A stretch of DNA of 64,000 nt from Liolophura sinensis (lineage: Eukaryota; Mollusca; Polyplacophora; Chitonida; Chitonidae). The position numbers were made by a program, and so were the translations under genes. Every line of letters begins with the position of its first letter. Position 1 is the stretch's first letter. Of this stretch, positions 50,676 through 62,200 are shown in pieces. The stretch lies in assembly GCF_032854445.1 (NCBI RefSeq), contig NC_088300.1, positions 62,844,984-62,908,983 of the forward strand, in the 5' to 3' direction. Under the pieces are notes generated by a model. It did no database searches, had not been told where the DNA came from, and saw only the letters and a list, made by a program, of their open reading frames with translations.

Positions 50676-53600
50676 GAGGCAGATATAAAATAAATGTTGA
50701 ACCAGTTCATAGACGGATTGAGTAGCTTGCAGTCAGTTTACCAATTTGATTCATTGAACAGCTATGTGGCTGATATAACATATCAGGAAGACTACGATAT
50801 TAAACCTCAAGCACTCACTCATTCACTCATATCAGTAAGAAGTAAGTGATCAAGAAAACATGCTCATGCAAAAGAAGGTAAAAAGAAAGGAAGAATGAGT
50901 GAAAAAATAGCATTATAAGCAGCAAGTTTTCTTCTTGATGCCACTCACCTTGTTGTTTATGTGAAGTTATTGTGGAAATGTCAGTAACGTATTTTCTTGG
51001 TGTGGCAGGATCTATTAGCCAGTGCAGGTAGCCAGAAGTGATGTGATTAGCCTGTGATTAAGTGTGAAACCAGGCGCTAGCGAGACTATAACACAAGAAC
51101 CGTAACAGTATTAGCACGGGTTTGGTGGTGGGCTCAGTTGTTGGCGGGTGCGATCGGAAGAACCCTGGGACATTGCCGGACACATTGGTATTCACAGATT
51201 TTCTCCGTACACCCTAATCCAATATGGGCTGCAACCGGGCGATATATAGGCTTATAATGTAATAGAAAATTTTTACAATTCAATAGAGGCGCTGTGATGG
51301 ATGTTGTGCTGCGGTGCGGATCGACAGTGAAACATATTTCGGTTAATACTCTGGTCATAAGTTGGATCAGACTGCGGATCAATAGTAAGGCGAGGGAGAC
51401 GCAGGGGCGACTGTGTTTCTTAACAACGCTTACACGGAGTTGTACTCATGGCTCAGCTGATCACTTATGCCCCTTGATCTTAGGGAATCAGCTTGGAGTC
51501 CGAGTTTTACTGCGACTGGCCAAGACCCCATTTATTACCCTTCATAAGACTGCCTGTATTTCTGTATCCTCCCATACAGTATTATACTCGGCAGTAAATC
51601 TGGGGAAAATCATCTGCGCTTGACGGATCAGGCTAAAGAAATATCCAGTGTAAGATTTACAAGGTATTTCCACAAAAATGAATACATCTTTTTGGTAATT
51701 AATAATCACATCTTTTTCTCCTACCTACAGAAATATGCTCAATAGGCATTGTAGATTGATGTTTCTGCACTCCAGCTCATATAGATGTTAAGAATGGAAG
51801 CAAACTGTGCAAAATTAACAACAAATGATGATGTTTGTATTAGCAACAATGTACCGCTGGAAAACTTAGTCCTTTGTTGTATTTGATTAACCCACTGCCT
51901 AACCCACTGTGTCAAATCTTGATAAAAGCTTTAACATTTATAATCATTTGGAAATATTACGCTATAAGTTTGAAAAGCAGATACCAAAGAAAGCAGAACA
52001 CAAACAAAGGCATCCATTAAGTCTATTAGTTCTGTAGAAAACGGAGAAATTCTTTAGCAAGGGAAATGAATGATGGATCAGCCTGTGGCAGAACCCTGGA
52101 GCCTCAGAAAACTACTTGTATGAAAGAAAAAAACATAACGGCATCCTATCATTTTTTTTTCTCAGTTGTATTATGTGTTTTTTTTTTTGTTTTTTTTTTT
52201 TGTAAAAATAATGTTGAGTCGATGATTTGAACCCTGCATGGACACAAGTCATCAAGGGGGAGAATTCCACAGCAGGTGATCTTAGCAGCCAGCTAATCCT
52301 CTGATTTGATCTGATTTGATCTATAAATTATACACGAATTTCGTCCCCTATTACTCACAGGTTTAATCAGCATAATTAGTGGCTATTGCCGAGTCAGATC
52401 CGGACAAAAATTGTCTGGATTGAACAGCATCAGCAAGCTTCTCGGCGTAATTTTTGATGCAAATTTGCTCAAGGTTACGTGGAATGGGCAGCCTTTTAAG
52501 TTCAATTCATCACTCAGAAGGAGGTCTAGATGCTTGAGTCGTGAAATAAGGCTTCAACGTTTGTAAGACGGGAAGGGATTTTAACTCTGTTAGTTTTTGC
52601 CATTGTGGGCTGACCATGGGTGGGAGGCAAAGTTTGCAATCTGTCATAATGTGGACAGAAGACCTCATTATAATTTGTTTACTTTTGTGGACAATCTTTA
52701 ATTCCTATTCAGCAAATGAGCGACCAATTGTGGCCAATGACTGGGGACACACAGATGACTAATCGCCAAAATGGCGACCATCAACAGCTGCCAGATTGCT
52801 GTGACAATTTGGCCACAAAAACTCTGGCTGAGTGGCGAAGTGCTTTATCTGCTGCCCGAGATGGACGAGCGACTATCACCGCTGTCATCATTTCGATGCA
52901 TTTCAATCAGTTTGATAAATGGCTTTTTGGAAAAAAAGAGAGTTAATAATGGAGAACAATTTTCGCTGAGAAGTCACATGACTTAACATTATTTAACGGC
53001 AGAGGGCAATTGGCAGTTTGAAGGAGGACAACTGTTCGGACTTGCACTTTGCACCTAGTTTTTCCAGCATTTGTAAATTGATATCGTTTATGGAGAATTA
53101 TCGAAGCTTGAGTCAGTTTGTTGGGTTAACATTCAGTTCAGGGAATTAGTTACAAATATTGGGAGTGTTTAACATGTTAGAAGAAAACATCAAAGCACCT
53201 TCATTCTATAAAATACAACATATTTTACGTCTCCTAGCTTTAAATTTGCTGCCATAGTTTTTCTCTCACATTGGCAAATAAGACTTAATTCCCCAATACC
53301 AGCAATAAATACAAATCAAAACTAGATGTGAAAAAAAATGTTCGAAGTACTTTGTAATAATATTATGTGATCGTAGTGTAGCAGGAAAAAATATATATGA
53401 AATGTTAAAAAACTGCCTCAGGCGCATCCAGACCTTTTGTAATAAACATTATGGGGTGCAGCAGCATGTCACCATGGCAACCATAAATTGGCTTTGCATC
53501 AAAAACTACAAAAATTGAGTATGCATTCGGATTTTTTTTTAGCAGAGGAAAGTGGCATATTGTCTAGGCCCATGCATAGCAGTGCGAGACAGATTATGAA

Positions 53601-54190
53601 ATTCTCCACAATATCGACGGATTATTGTGGTAGATCGTAAATGCAGGGCTGCATGTTTGGCTGAAGGTCTGTTATGGCGGCTATTTTACCTCGCAAACCC
53701 CGCCCCCTTGACCCTTTGTGTCTTGTGAAGCAGACGGAATGGAACACCAGTTACACCAGTGGTGAGCATCAGCATGTACAAGCACTTGTTATCTGCCAAT
53801 GAAAAACGTGCGCATTCCTGACTGGCAAAAACCGAAAAATTGCAACAAAAGCTTCTCGCAACATGAACTGACATACTTAAAATAGACATCGGGATCAGTT
53901 TGAGATTTGGTCTTTTGTACGCTTTTTAAAAGGTCTTGCTCCTCTACATGTGAACTGGTGAACACAAGCTTTTCTGTGTACATTACCTACAGAGATGCAC
54001 ACATGGGTTAGCAGGTGAAATCTACAATCAAAGGGTTTCCATTTTATCTAGTCTTGTACTGTACAGCTTGGATCTGAAGGAAGCCAAAAATGATACACCC
54101 ATAAATTGTTTTGTTTCTAGAACTATGCAGTTACTCCTTACCCACTTGTAATTATTTGCACACAGATGGAACAAGAATAATATTTCTTAT
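50676..54190. other. Non-coding stretch with CpG-retaining block
   Basis: At 50785-50835, ACGATATTAAACCTCAAGCA followed by CTCACTCATTCACTCAT resembles the 3' end of another SINE type known to me from molluscs, but only this tail is visible. The block 51060-51640 keeps many CpGs (for example GGCGCTAGCG, GCGGTGCGGATCG) and has a 109-codon plus-strand frame with no known domain. GCCAAAATGGCGAC at 52764-52777 is a good YY1/Pho-type site. T runs occur at 52150-52202. Confidence 0.45.
53468..53481. promoter_or_regulatory. Perfect RFX-type X-box
   Basis: GTCACCATGGCAAC fits the X-box consensus fully. It lies just upstream of GGCTTTGCAT and a CpG-poor tract. Flanks are unrelated to those of the other X-boxes in the window. 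Confidence 0.5.
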
Positions 54191-54348
54191 TATTTGATGT
54201 GTAACCTGTGGATGGTTGTGGGTTTCACCTGAACTCTGCCCGGTTTCCTCCCTCCATAATGCTGGCTGCCGCCGTATAAGTAAAATCTTCTTAAGTACAG
54301 TGTAAAACACCAATGAAATAAATGAATAAATAAATATTTTATGTGTAA
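54191..54348. repeat. Target-site duplications around a truncated SINE
   Basis: TATTTGATGTGTAA at 54191-54204 and TATTTTATGTGTAA at 54335-54348 differ at one base and bracket the SINE. Confidence 0.88.
54205..54334 (+). mobile_element. 5'-truncated SINE copy
   Basis: The body starts at CCTGTGGATGGTTGTGGGTT, continues with AACTCTGCCCGGTTTCCTCC and CATAATGCTGGCTGCCGCCG, and ends with GTGTAAAACACCAATGAAAT plus AAATGAATAAATAAA. Both ends are fixed by near-perfect target-site duplications. It carries the extra CTCTGCCCGG segment of the longer subfamily. Confidence 0.95.
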
Positions 54349-56021
54349 TATATACTATGTAAATTAAGGCTCTTGTATCTTGACTTTAGTGGACTGTATT
54401 TTCATGAAAATTGAGTTTTAGATTAATGCAAACCACAGACTGGTTATCTTAATCTAAAATACTTGCAGTCTAAATATGGTAACGAGAAACATGATATTTG
54501 CCACAAATTGTTAAATACAATGTTAAATATAAGGAAAATTACAGTGAGAAAATGGAATGAAGTTAAGTAAGGTGTAGAAGCTACAACAAGTAATATCTAC
54601 ACTCATGTGACTGAGCTACATGTTCATAACAGCACTTCAAGGTTTTGTTTTCATCCATAGCTAATGTTTTTAAATTAATACACATCAAAATATTCATGAA
54701 TTTGCTTGTATTGATATCTGTTTACATGTACTTTTTCAGATGTTTATGTATTTTTATATATCCTGAAGTAAATTCTGAATACCCCATTACCCTCTTGTTG
54801 ACATATGTCAGCTGGGTATTATATGTACTTAAAGTTGCTAACAGAACCCCGATCATTTTCAGTGTAGCAAGCATGACTGTTGAAATTGAGACTTCCTTGT
54901 TTTGGAAACTCTTTAACCGAAGCAGACATTAATTAGAGTGCCGGTGTTTAGGAATGACAAGTTGTAAGAAGAGTGTAGTGACCAGCTTGTTTCTTCAATT
55001 ACTGTTAAGAGAAACTATTGGGCCAATGTGGGTGTGAAAAAATGCTTTACACTGGGGTCATGTTACTGATTTGCAGAACTTGTCTGCTGATGTATGACTC
55101 TTCTGAAGGTTATCAGCTTTCTAAGGGTTTACCATGTCCATGGTTATTTGGCTCTAATGGTCCGTTTGGCTGAGGAAATAAGAAAAAAAAACAGTGGCAG
55201 ATGTGTTTTTTTTTTTTGATGTTGGTGTTATTTTAAAAAGAAAAATTGGATGCTGTGGCAGATTTTCCTAATGAATATGCCTGAGTGGTTGATTTGCCTT
55301 AACCTCTGTCAAAAGTGCTTAGGCATTTGTGTCAGTTTGTATTTTCTACTAGTCGCCATGTCCGAGCACCAAGGGGATTTTCTCTCCCTCTCCGTCTCAC
55401 ATTTTCAGATTTTCTCATTACCAATCATTCGTGGCAGATTTTTTTTTTATCCTTGGAAGTTTTGTTTGGTATGAGTAAGACCTGCTTGTGTAATTAGCAA
55501 ATGAAGCAAAAGGGGCTTTTCTCTGCGGAAAGGAGATAAAGCTGTTGCGGTGACGCTCGCTTTTCGGTGAATTTCTGCAAAATGCCTGGGTTTGATCGAA
55601 AAGGAATCCTTTGCTCTCTTTGGAGTCAAGGAAATGTTGTGAAGTTTTGGGGAGGTTTTTGGCAGTTCAGTCTTAACTAAGACTTGGATAGCTCCAAGAA
55701 TAATACCGACTGACAGTGACAGAGATAGCTTTTGTCATTACATAATTTATCAGTGTTAGGCGGGAGATAGTGGCTGGGGTAAAGCCCTCTAAGGGAAGAT
55801 TTGCTGGGTGAGATGTATTGACATGAGCTTCATAAATACAACTGGAGCAGCCTGAAGGCCTGGCTGACTGTGGGGATGAAGATGCCTGCAGGGGAGACTG
55901 TAATTCTCCGTCCTTCTCACCTCTATCATTATTTGTTTTGTGCATTACTCTTTCTTCATTATAACGGTATACAGTATGTGGTAACAGCATGTTACGCCTT
56001 CATCTTTACGATGTAACATGA
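54349..56021. other. Non-coding stretch
   Basis: No gene is recognisable. The part from about 55240 to 55920 is less A+T-rich, with several overlapping short frames on both strands (up to 105 codons) and no known family. Confidence 0.5.
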
Positions 56022-56201
56022 TGTAATAGCCGTATTTGTCATTACCATGTAACGCAATGTAATAGCCGTATTTGTCATTACCATGTAAAATGGTGTAATA
56101 GCTGTATTTGTCATTACCATGTAACATGATGTAATAGCCATATTTGTCATTGCCATGTAACACAATGTAATACCCGTATTTGTCATTACCATGTAACATG
56201 A
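56022..56201. repeat. 36-bp minisatellite, five units
   Basis: TGTAATAGCCGTATTTGTCA starts units at 56022, 56058, 56094, 56130 and 56166, each 36 bases, followed by TTACCATGTAACATGA-type ends. A sixth unit begins at 56202 and breaks down. A 36-base period keeps two minus-strand frames open (93 and 66 codons) with a 12-residue periodic product, which I treat as non-coding. Confidence 0.96.
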
Positions 56202-56520
56202 TGTAACAGCAGTTTGCTGTAAGCATTATTACTTTGTATCACAGCATTACATCATTACGACATGTATGTACATTAGTACTTCATCATTGCTATACATGCA
56301 TGATATGTTGGAACAGCAGTATGCTGTAAGCATTATTACTTCTGCAGTACTACTTCATGACATTGTTATGCTGCCATTGTTATGCTGCCATTGTTACTCC
56401 TATATCATTAATATATAACATGGTGTAATAGCTTTATACTGTCTGCATTACTACCTCATGATTTCTGTATAACATGGTGTTTCTCCTTTATGATTACTGT
56501 ATAACATGACGATATAGCAG
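56202..56520. repeat. Decayed arm of the 36-bp array
   Basis: Scattered remnants such as ACATGGTGTAATAGC (about 56417), ATAACATGGTG (56471) and ATAACATGACGATATAGCAG (56500) continue the array in degraded form. AACAGCAGT-TGCTGTAAGCATTATTACT appears twice (about 56207 and 56311), a larger internal duplication. Confidence 0.65.
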
Positions 56521-56778
56521 AAGTACATGTATATGTATGCTAGTCTCCATTACTCCTTCATCATTACTACTGTACAAATGATGCATTATAACAGCTGGAA
56601 ACCTATTGTGTTTGTTTAGAAATAACCAAGAAATTCTAGACTCGCTAAACTCACAGAAATTCAACCTCTTAAAAAGAACAATTGTGGTTACTCTCAGTTT
56701 GATAGTTAGAAAGACTTCAGATAAAGGCATGGACATAGAACATTAACCCTTCTCTGGGGAAAAAATGGTTACTAAAAT
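56521..56778. other. Short non-coding stretch
   Basis: Nothing recognisable between the decayed array and repeat A. Confidence 0.6.
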
Positions 56779-56932
56779 GTATACTGTAATTCTTCAACCT
56801 TTTTGCATGTTTGCAAGGTGTTTATTCAGGCATATTTTGAAGGCATAAGTCTGTGCCGACTGACGGTTGTAATTTTTGTGAAGCTCTGTCTCCAAAATTA
56901 ATGTGGATAAATTCCACTGAATGTGGCTTTTT
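56779..56932 (+). repeat. Dispersed repeat A, copy 2
   Basis: Homologous to 8471-8666, with the same TTGCA-GTTTGCAA-GTGTTT, GCATATT-TGAAGGCATAAGT and TGACTGA order. It lacks an internal segment present in copy 1. The tail block AATGTGGATAAATT pairs with AATGTGCATAAATT in copy 1. Confidence 0.75.
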
Positions 56933-58565
56933 TAAAATAAGTTGGGGAATTAGGGTAGGGGGAATTTGGCTGACCAAGTTTAATAAAAAACCATGCTGAT
57001 GGGAATTATATTAGATACTATTATTATTACACATCTGAGGCATGTACCTTTTTTCATGCAGTTTGTGGAAATTTAAATACAATTTATTCTTATAATGCTT
57101 TATGATTATCTGTTCATTCTCTGTTCCAAATGTACTGTTGCTCCATTTGTTTGCTAACAAGTTTCTCATCAAAATGGATGAGTTTTTCTGTAACTTTTAG
57201 CCCATTTTATTCACTGTTTAGTGTGTTCAAAATCAGGTCAAAATGAAAACGAAGGAGTCCCAAAGGACAGGAATTTGAACACTTCAGGATATATCCTTGG
57301 CAAAGGTGCCATTTCTCACTTTGAACTCGTCTCCCCACTAGGTTTTACCTCTCCCCTGCCTGGTGACTTATTACCTTCCACAATGGCAGTTTCTATCAGT
57401 ATGATAATAGTGACATTTTTTCCCCAAGATTTGTCAGCCTATAAAACAAATGCATGGTGTAAGTGTTAATGAGTAGGGTGTGCCATGTCCACTAAACAAG
57501 CTGTGCGAAGCTGGATTCTCTGTCCTACAATAGGAAGGTTGCATCAGGCCAAAACCACTGACAGTTTTTCCCTGTTTCCATTACGCCGTTTAAAGTGTCA
57601 AGTTACCAGGGACGATGTGTCTATACTGGTCCCGCATTGCTAATGAAATAAGCGTGCAGCCCCTGTGCTCAGGCGGCAAGGGGAGAATAATTATACCACT
57701 GTCCGACAGAAGATGCGTCATTTTTAAAATAGGGCCGCGCTACTTTGAGGTCGAACTCGTTGCCTTTCCTGAGTTGCCCCTCTCCCGGGAGAGATTAGCC
57801 ATGTACTGCCTCAGGGCATCGTTCACCTCAGTGGGTATGGCACCCGCTCTTCACGCCATATGCGATTCCACTAATTTAGATGCCCCAGTACGCTCTGCCA
57901 GCAGCCAGCGTCAACATGACTGTTTTTGAGGTGATATTTAGCCATTTAACACCCCTGCTCTCTCAGGGGTTGTAATGGTGGTGTATGGCTGGGTGTGTCG
58001 TCATCATGGTGTAACACCTCTATACGCACGCTCTACCAAGCAATCTCTAACCCTCAGGATAGATAACAATCTCATCTGGCTGGCGCATCCTGAAAACACT
58101 GGCATACAATATCGTGCAGACGGCAATCAAATGAAATCGCGCAGTGTGCTATAAAGACATAATGTAACTGTGATGAATTTTAATTTTACGATGACTGGTG
58201 TGAGACCTCTGCAGACTTGGTTAGCATGACCTCATCATTTCTCATCTGATACTGCTGATAAATCAAGCTATGCTGTACGTTTAACACTGCATGGTGTCCC
58301 AAAGCCCTGAGCACAAATCTGCTTCTGTTAGAAACCCAAAGGCTGAGGTAGCTATACTATATGGTTACAGGTAGCTTCCAGGAAGTTACAGGCTTAACAT
58401 GAAAATTGCATCTCACAGTGTGCGCTGAAAGACCACACATATTACAGTACAATTTATCAGTTGTACAATTTACAACCTGCCTTTCCTTTGAACTTGACTC
58501 TTTGAAGTCAAAACAAAGAGGCTTAATTACTAGTCAAGATAGCCCCAGTAACATCAAAGTCACTT
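56933..58565. other. Non-coding or unresolved stretch with CpG-rich block
   Basis: The block from about 57480 to 58150 is the most CpG-retaining part of this region, with GGGCCGCGC, CCCGGG and ACGCC. A plus-strand frame of 104 codons (57615-57929) lies within it. The product has no domain I recognise, and its start has no supporting context. A promoter, conserved element or exon are all possible; I do not call a gene. The rest is unique A+T-rich sequence. Confidence 0.4.
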
Positions 58566-58680
58566 GGTCTGTCAGCAGCCTGCAGATGGTCATGGGTTAC
58601 ACACACACACACACACACACCCGTCCCCGCCAGCTCTTGCCAGTTTTCTCACAGCATAATGCTGACCGCTGTTCTGGAAC
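58566..58680 (+). mobile_element. SINE fragment split by a microsatellite
   Basis: GGTCTGTCAGCAGCCTGCAG, ATGGTCATGGGTTA, then after the CA run CCAGTTTTCTCACAGCATAA and TGCTGACCGCTGTT align in order to the family. The 3' tail is missing. The left end is close to where other headless copies begin. Confidence 0.8.
58599..58620. repeat. (AC)11 microsatellite inside a SINE
   Basis: Eleven AC repeats have grown within the SINE body, in the segment after GTCATGGGTT. Confidence 0.97.
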
Positions 58681-59100
58681 CTTTGCATATGGATCTATTT
58701 ATATGTTCATCGTGTTTCTGGGATCTATTATCTATTTTCAACTGAATTAGAATATAATGGTAGTCTAATGTTGTATGTCCAATTTGGAAGTCATTTATGG
58801 CATGTAGCAAATTTTGTCGGTTATTTTGTTGGTTGAGTCCAATTTACATGATGCTTTGGAACCTTCCATGGCGGACACTTATGACTCAAATAAGAAAGAT
58901 CACATCAAATATTTTTGATAGTCAAATTTACATTGCAAGAAGCAATGTATTAAATGTGATCCAGATTTACACCCAAGGTAATGTATACATGTAACTCTGA
59001 TTTGCGTGATAGTAACACAGATTTACATTTAGCATTTCAAAAATACACCATGATAGTCAAGGGTAGCATTATCTCTTATAAATATGAAGAAATATTTAAT
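58681..59100. other. Short non-coding stretch
   Basis: Unique A+T-rich sequence between two SINE copies. TCCATGGCGGACAC at about 58866 contains an ATGGCGG core. Nothing else is recognisable. Confidence 0.6.
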
Positions 59101-59251
59101 ATTTATTTATTGATTTGATTGGTCTTTTATGCCATACTCAAGAATATTTCACTTATATGATGGTGGCCAGCATAATGGTGGGAGGAAACAGGGCAGAGCC
59201 AGGTGGAAACCCACAACCATCCGCAGGTTGCTGACAGACCTTCCTATGTAC
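59101..59251 (-). mobile_element. Headless SINE copy
   Basis: Reading in reverse, it has an (ATAA)n-like tail, GACCAATCAAATCAATAAAT, ATATTCTTGAGTATGGC, CCACCATTATGCTGGCCACC, GCTCTGCCCTGTTTCC and GGTCTGTCAGCAACCTGCGG. It stops right after CGTACATAGGAAGG, the same internal breakpoint as the copy at 50517. Target-site duplications are not clear; a TATTTAA match on both sides is too short to rely on. Confidence 0.93.
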
Positions 59252-62200
59252 GAAGTATTTAAGAATTTCAAGAATTATTGGCATTAAAATTTCACGAGTA
59301 GAGGAAAGTGTAGTTCATGGGGTAAGCCACCAAGATTTATTTAACTGACAAACTTCTCCTTATGTGATGGAAGATAAGTGGTCTTCAACAAAAATTTAAC
59401 TGTGCAATACGAGCATCGTCAACCACTTATTGTCATGATGCAAGGCGTCATGAACAGTGAGAACAAAGGAACCCACAAATGCCCTTGTCATGACTTGGTT
59501 TTGAACCTACACCTTGAGTGACCTAGTGATTTAAATACAAATGATTTAACTGAAATATTTTACAGCTGGTTTTGTCCAACTAACTCATTTTTACAGACTG
59601 AGTACCATATTGTAATGCATGAGATCAGAGCTACTGACAAACATTGGACAGGAGAAAATGAAAGGTCACATACACTGTATAAAGGTTTAGTGACATGCAG
59701 TGCTCTTTGGATCAAACCTTACATCAGCTTCATGTATATTTTGCATTTGTGTTGTTTTCCAGAATTGTACACAATCAATTTTCTCCCTCAAAAAATCCTT
59801 GTCAATCCTCACGACTAGTGCTTCTAAACCCCAGAACATACCCAAGAGCTTGGATTTGTTTTTATGGGTTATGTGTCCTTTTATTCTAATTCAAATAAAT
59901 TTCAATGTCAATCTTGATGGCAAAACAAACAAGAATAAGAGAGCAATCTGAAATTCAACATTTAACAGGCTTTAGAGGGTATATATGTTTGTTTAATAAT
60001 GTAGATATAGGTAAAGATCTGTGACGATGTCAGTGTTTGGGGAACCCGAGATATTCCGATAATGTCTGGGTATTGATGGCCAAAATGGTGGGGACAAGAC
60101 TTTGACGCCGCGGAGAGAAGCTTGTCAAAGAGGCTATAACTCTTTTGTGCCAAGAGAGTGGAGTTACATAGTTCGGATATTTAGAATAGTGAGCCAACTA
60201 CAGGTGGCCCTCAAGCTTTATGGCTGCAGATGCGTCTCCAGGAAGTGTGTGACCTGAGAAAGTCTGCATATTGTTTGCTCAAGATTGCTGGTTTGCCACA
60301 AGGTTTTTCCATACTGGATGGTCTACATGCACCTTATCTCGCACTCTTGATTCACTGACAGTAGAATAGCTGCAGTATTAACAAAGCATCCTGAATAAAA
60401 GCCATCGTATTCTCCATTAGTCTATGAATTGAAAACAATAAAACAGAATTCATGGTAAATGGGTGTAGTTTGACAAGACTATCCATAGCTTTTATATTGT
60501 AAAGAAATAAAAAAAAATATCAGCAAACAGCTGATATTGAAGGTTGAAAAAATAAAAATAATTTTTGGGAAAATTTCTTTTATCTGTTCACCAGAGAAGA
60601 AAGTATGAAAATATGTTAATATGAGATTCATATTTCATATCTTTGAACATTTATAGGAAAATATCCCTTCCTTATCTCTTGGCTGTTACATGTTAATCCA
60701 ATGACATGTGAGTTTTCATTATAGCAGAGTATGTCATACTTGATAGTCTTTATTAAGACAGACAAAACTCCAAGAAACGAATAAATTAATTTGTAAGGAC
60801 TTGTTCAAATGAGGGTTGGTTGGTCGGAAGTTTAACGTTACTTGTCAATAGAATTTAAAGTAAGTTTGTGTATTGTAAACTGATTGAATTGACGGTGCAC
60901 TTTTGCCAGCGGGACATCTTGCTTGAACCAATGCCGAATATCAAGTTAGTTAACGTAGCTATTAATAAATTAACTCGGGCTTGGTGGAGGAAAAGGACAA
61001 AATATTGTGAAGTTGATACGAAACACAACACATTTATCTAATTTGCCAGATTAGCATTCAAGATAGGCAAGGAATATGGAGGCTTTAGGAAATCTGTGAA
61101 CTTTGCCTTGAATAAGGTTCAATGGAATAAGAACGCATTAGTGGCGAAGATGACCTGCGTAGACCTTCGGTCGTGTTTGATAGGCTGTGGTTCACGCTAA
61201 AAGTCATAATGTTTCTCTCAAGTGCAAATCCTGCAAATCTCGAATGCTAATGTCGCTTATTGCCTCTTACACGCTTTCCTTGATCTCCATTAAATCTTCA
61301 AAGTTTTTATTGTCAGTTTGGGTTCAGTGGACAATCTTTTTCGTCGTCAGCTGTAAAAAAGAGATAAAATCTTGTGTTCTGCGCTATCTGGTGTTACCAA
61401 CGTGTTGAGTTAGGAAAGGCATTTGTCATGTCTCCTCTTATTGCTGAACTGATTGACCATGATTGGCGGCCAAAAACAAGCTCTACAGTTGGCTTATATT
61501 TTTACAAAGGGAAGCATGCAAAACACACATTCCTACAACATCACCGTACGAAAGGTTTGTTAATCATTCTGGTGAAGTTAAAATAAAGACATCATTTTTT
61601 TTTATAAAGGACATGGTGCCGGCAGCTGGAATAGACCCGATTCAGAAGGACGTGTTACGTCACATCAGCACACCGAAACATGTGACTATTGCGATAGACC
61701 TACATCCTTCGGATTTCATAAGTCTGATAAAATTATTTTATCAAAAATAATTTCCAGTAATCGTATCAGAATGGTACGCCATGGCGAAGTACCTGCAAAA
61801 GTGGTAGTGATCATGCATGTAAATACGAACAGAGGATATCTCGACTAATACCCACTCAGAGTCTCTTGCAATATCACGGAATCTCACCTACTAGAAAGAC
61901 CGATCTGAAATTCTATATGGTGGATTATTACAGACAGAATCACCCGGGGCCATGTCTTCTCAGCTAAAAGACATTATGAGCCTGAAGTTTTCTATCGTCC
62001 AGTTTTGTGCGCCATTTACTTTGCACTGTCAATTTTGTGAAGAATTTTTTAGGCACAGGCAATTCCCAAACCGATGAAGGCAGACGACACATTTTACACT
62101 TACAGATCTATACCCTGCCGTCGAGGTTTTATTATCGGCAAAACCCTCAGCATTGGAATCTCGAGAGGAACCCTGACACTTGCCCAAAGTGCCCAGAACT

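Noticed and set aside
52996-53010. CTCF-like ACGGCAGAGGGCA on the plus strand
   Set aside because: It fits the AGRKGGC half, but the CCA half is missing two bases; too weak to list.
55945-56226. 93-codon Tyr-rich repeat frame on the minus strand
   Set aside because: It is a 36-bp minisatellite read through in a stop-free phase.
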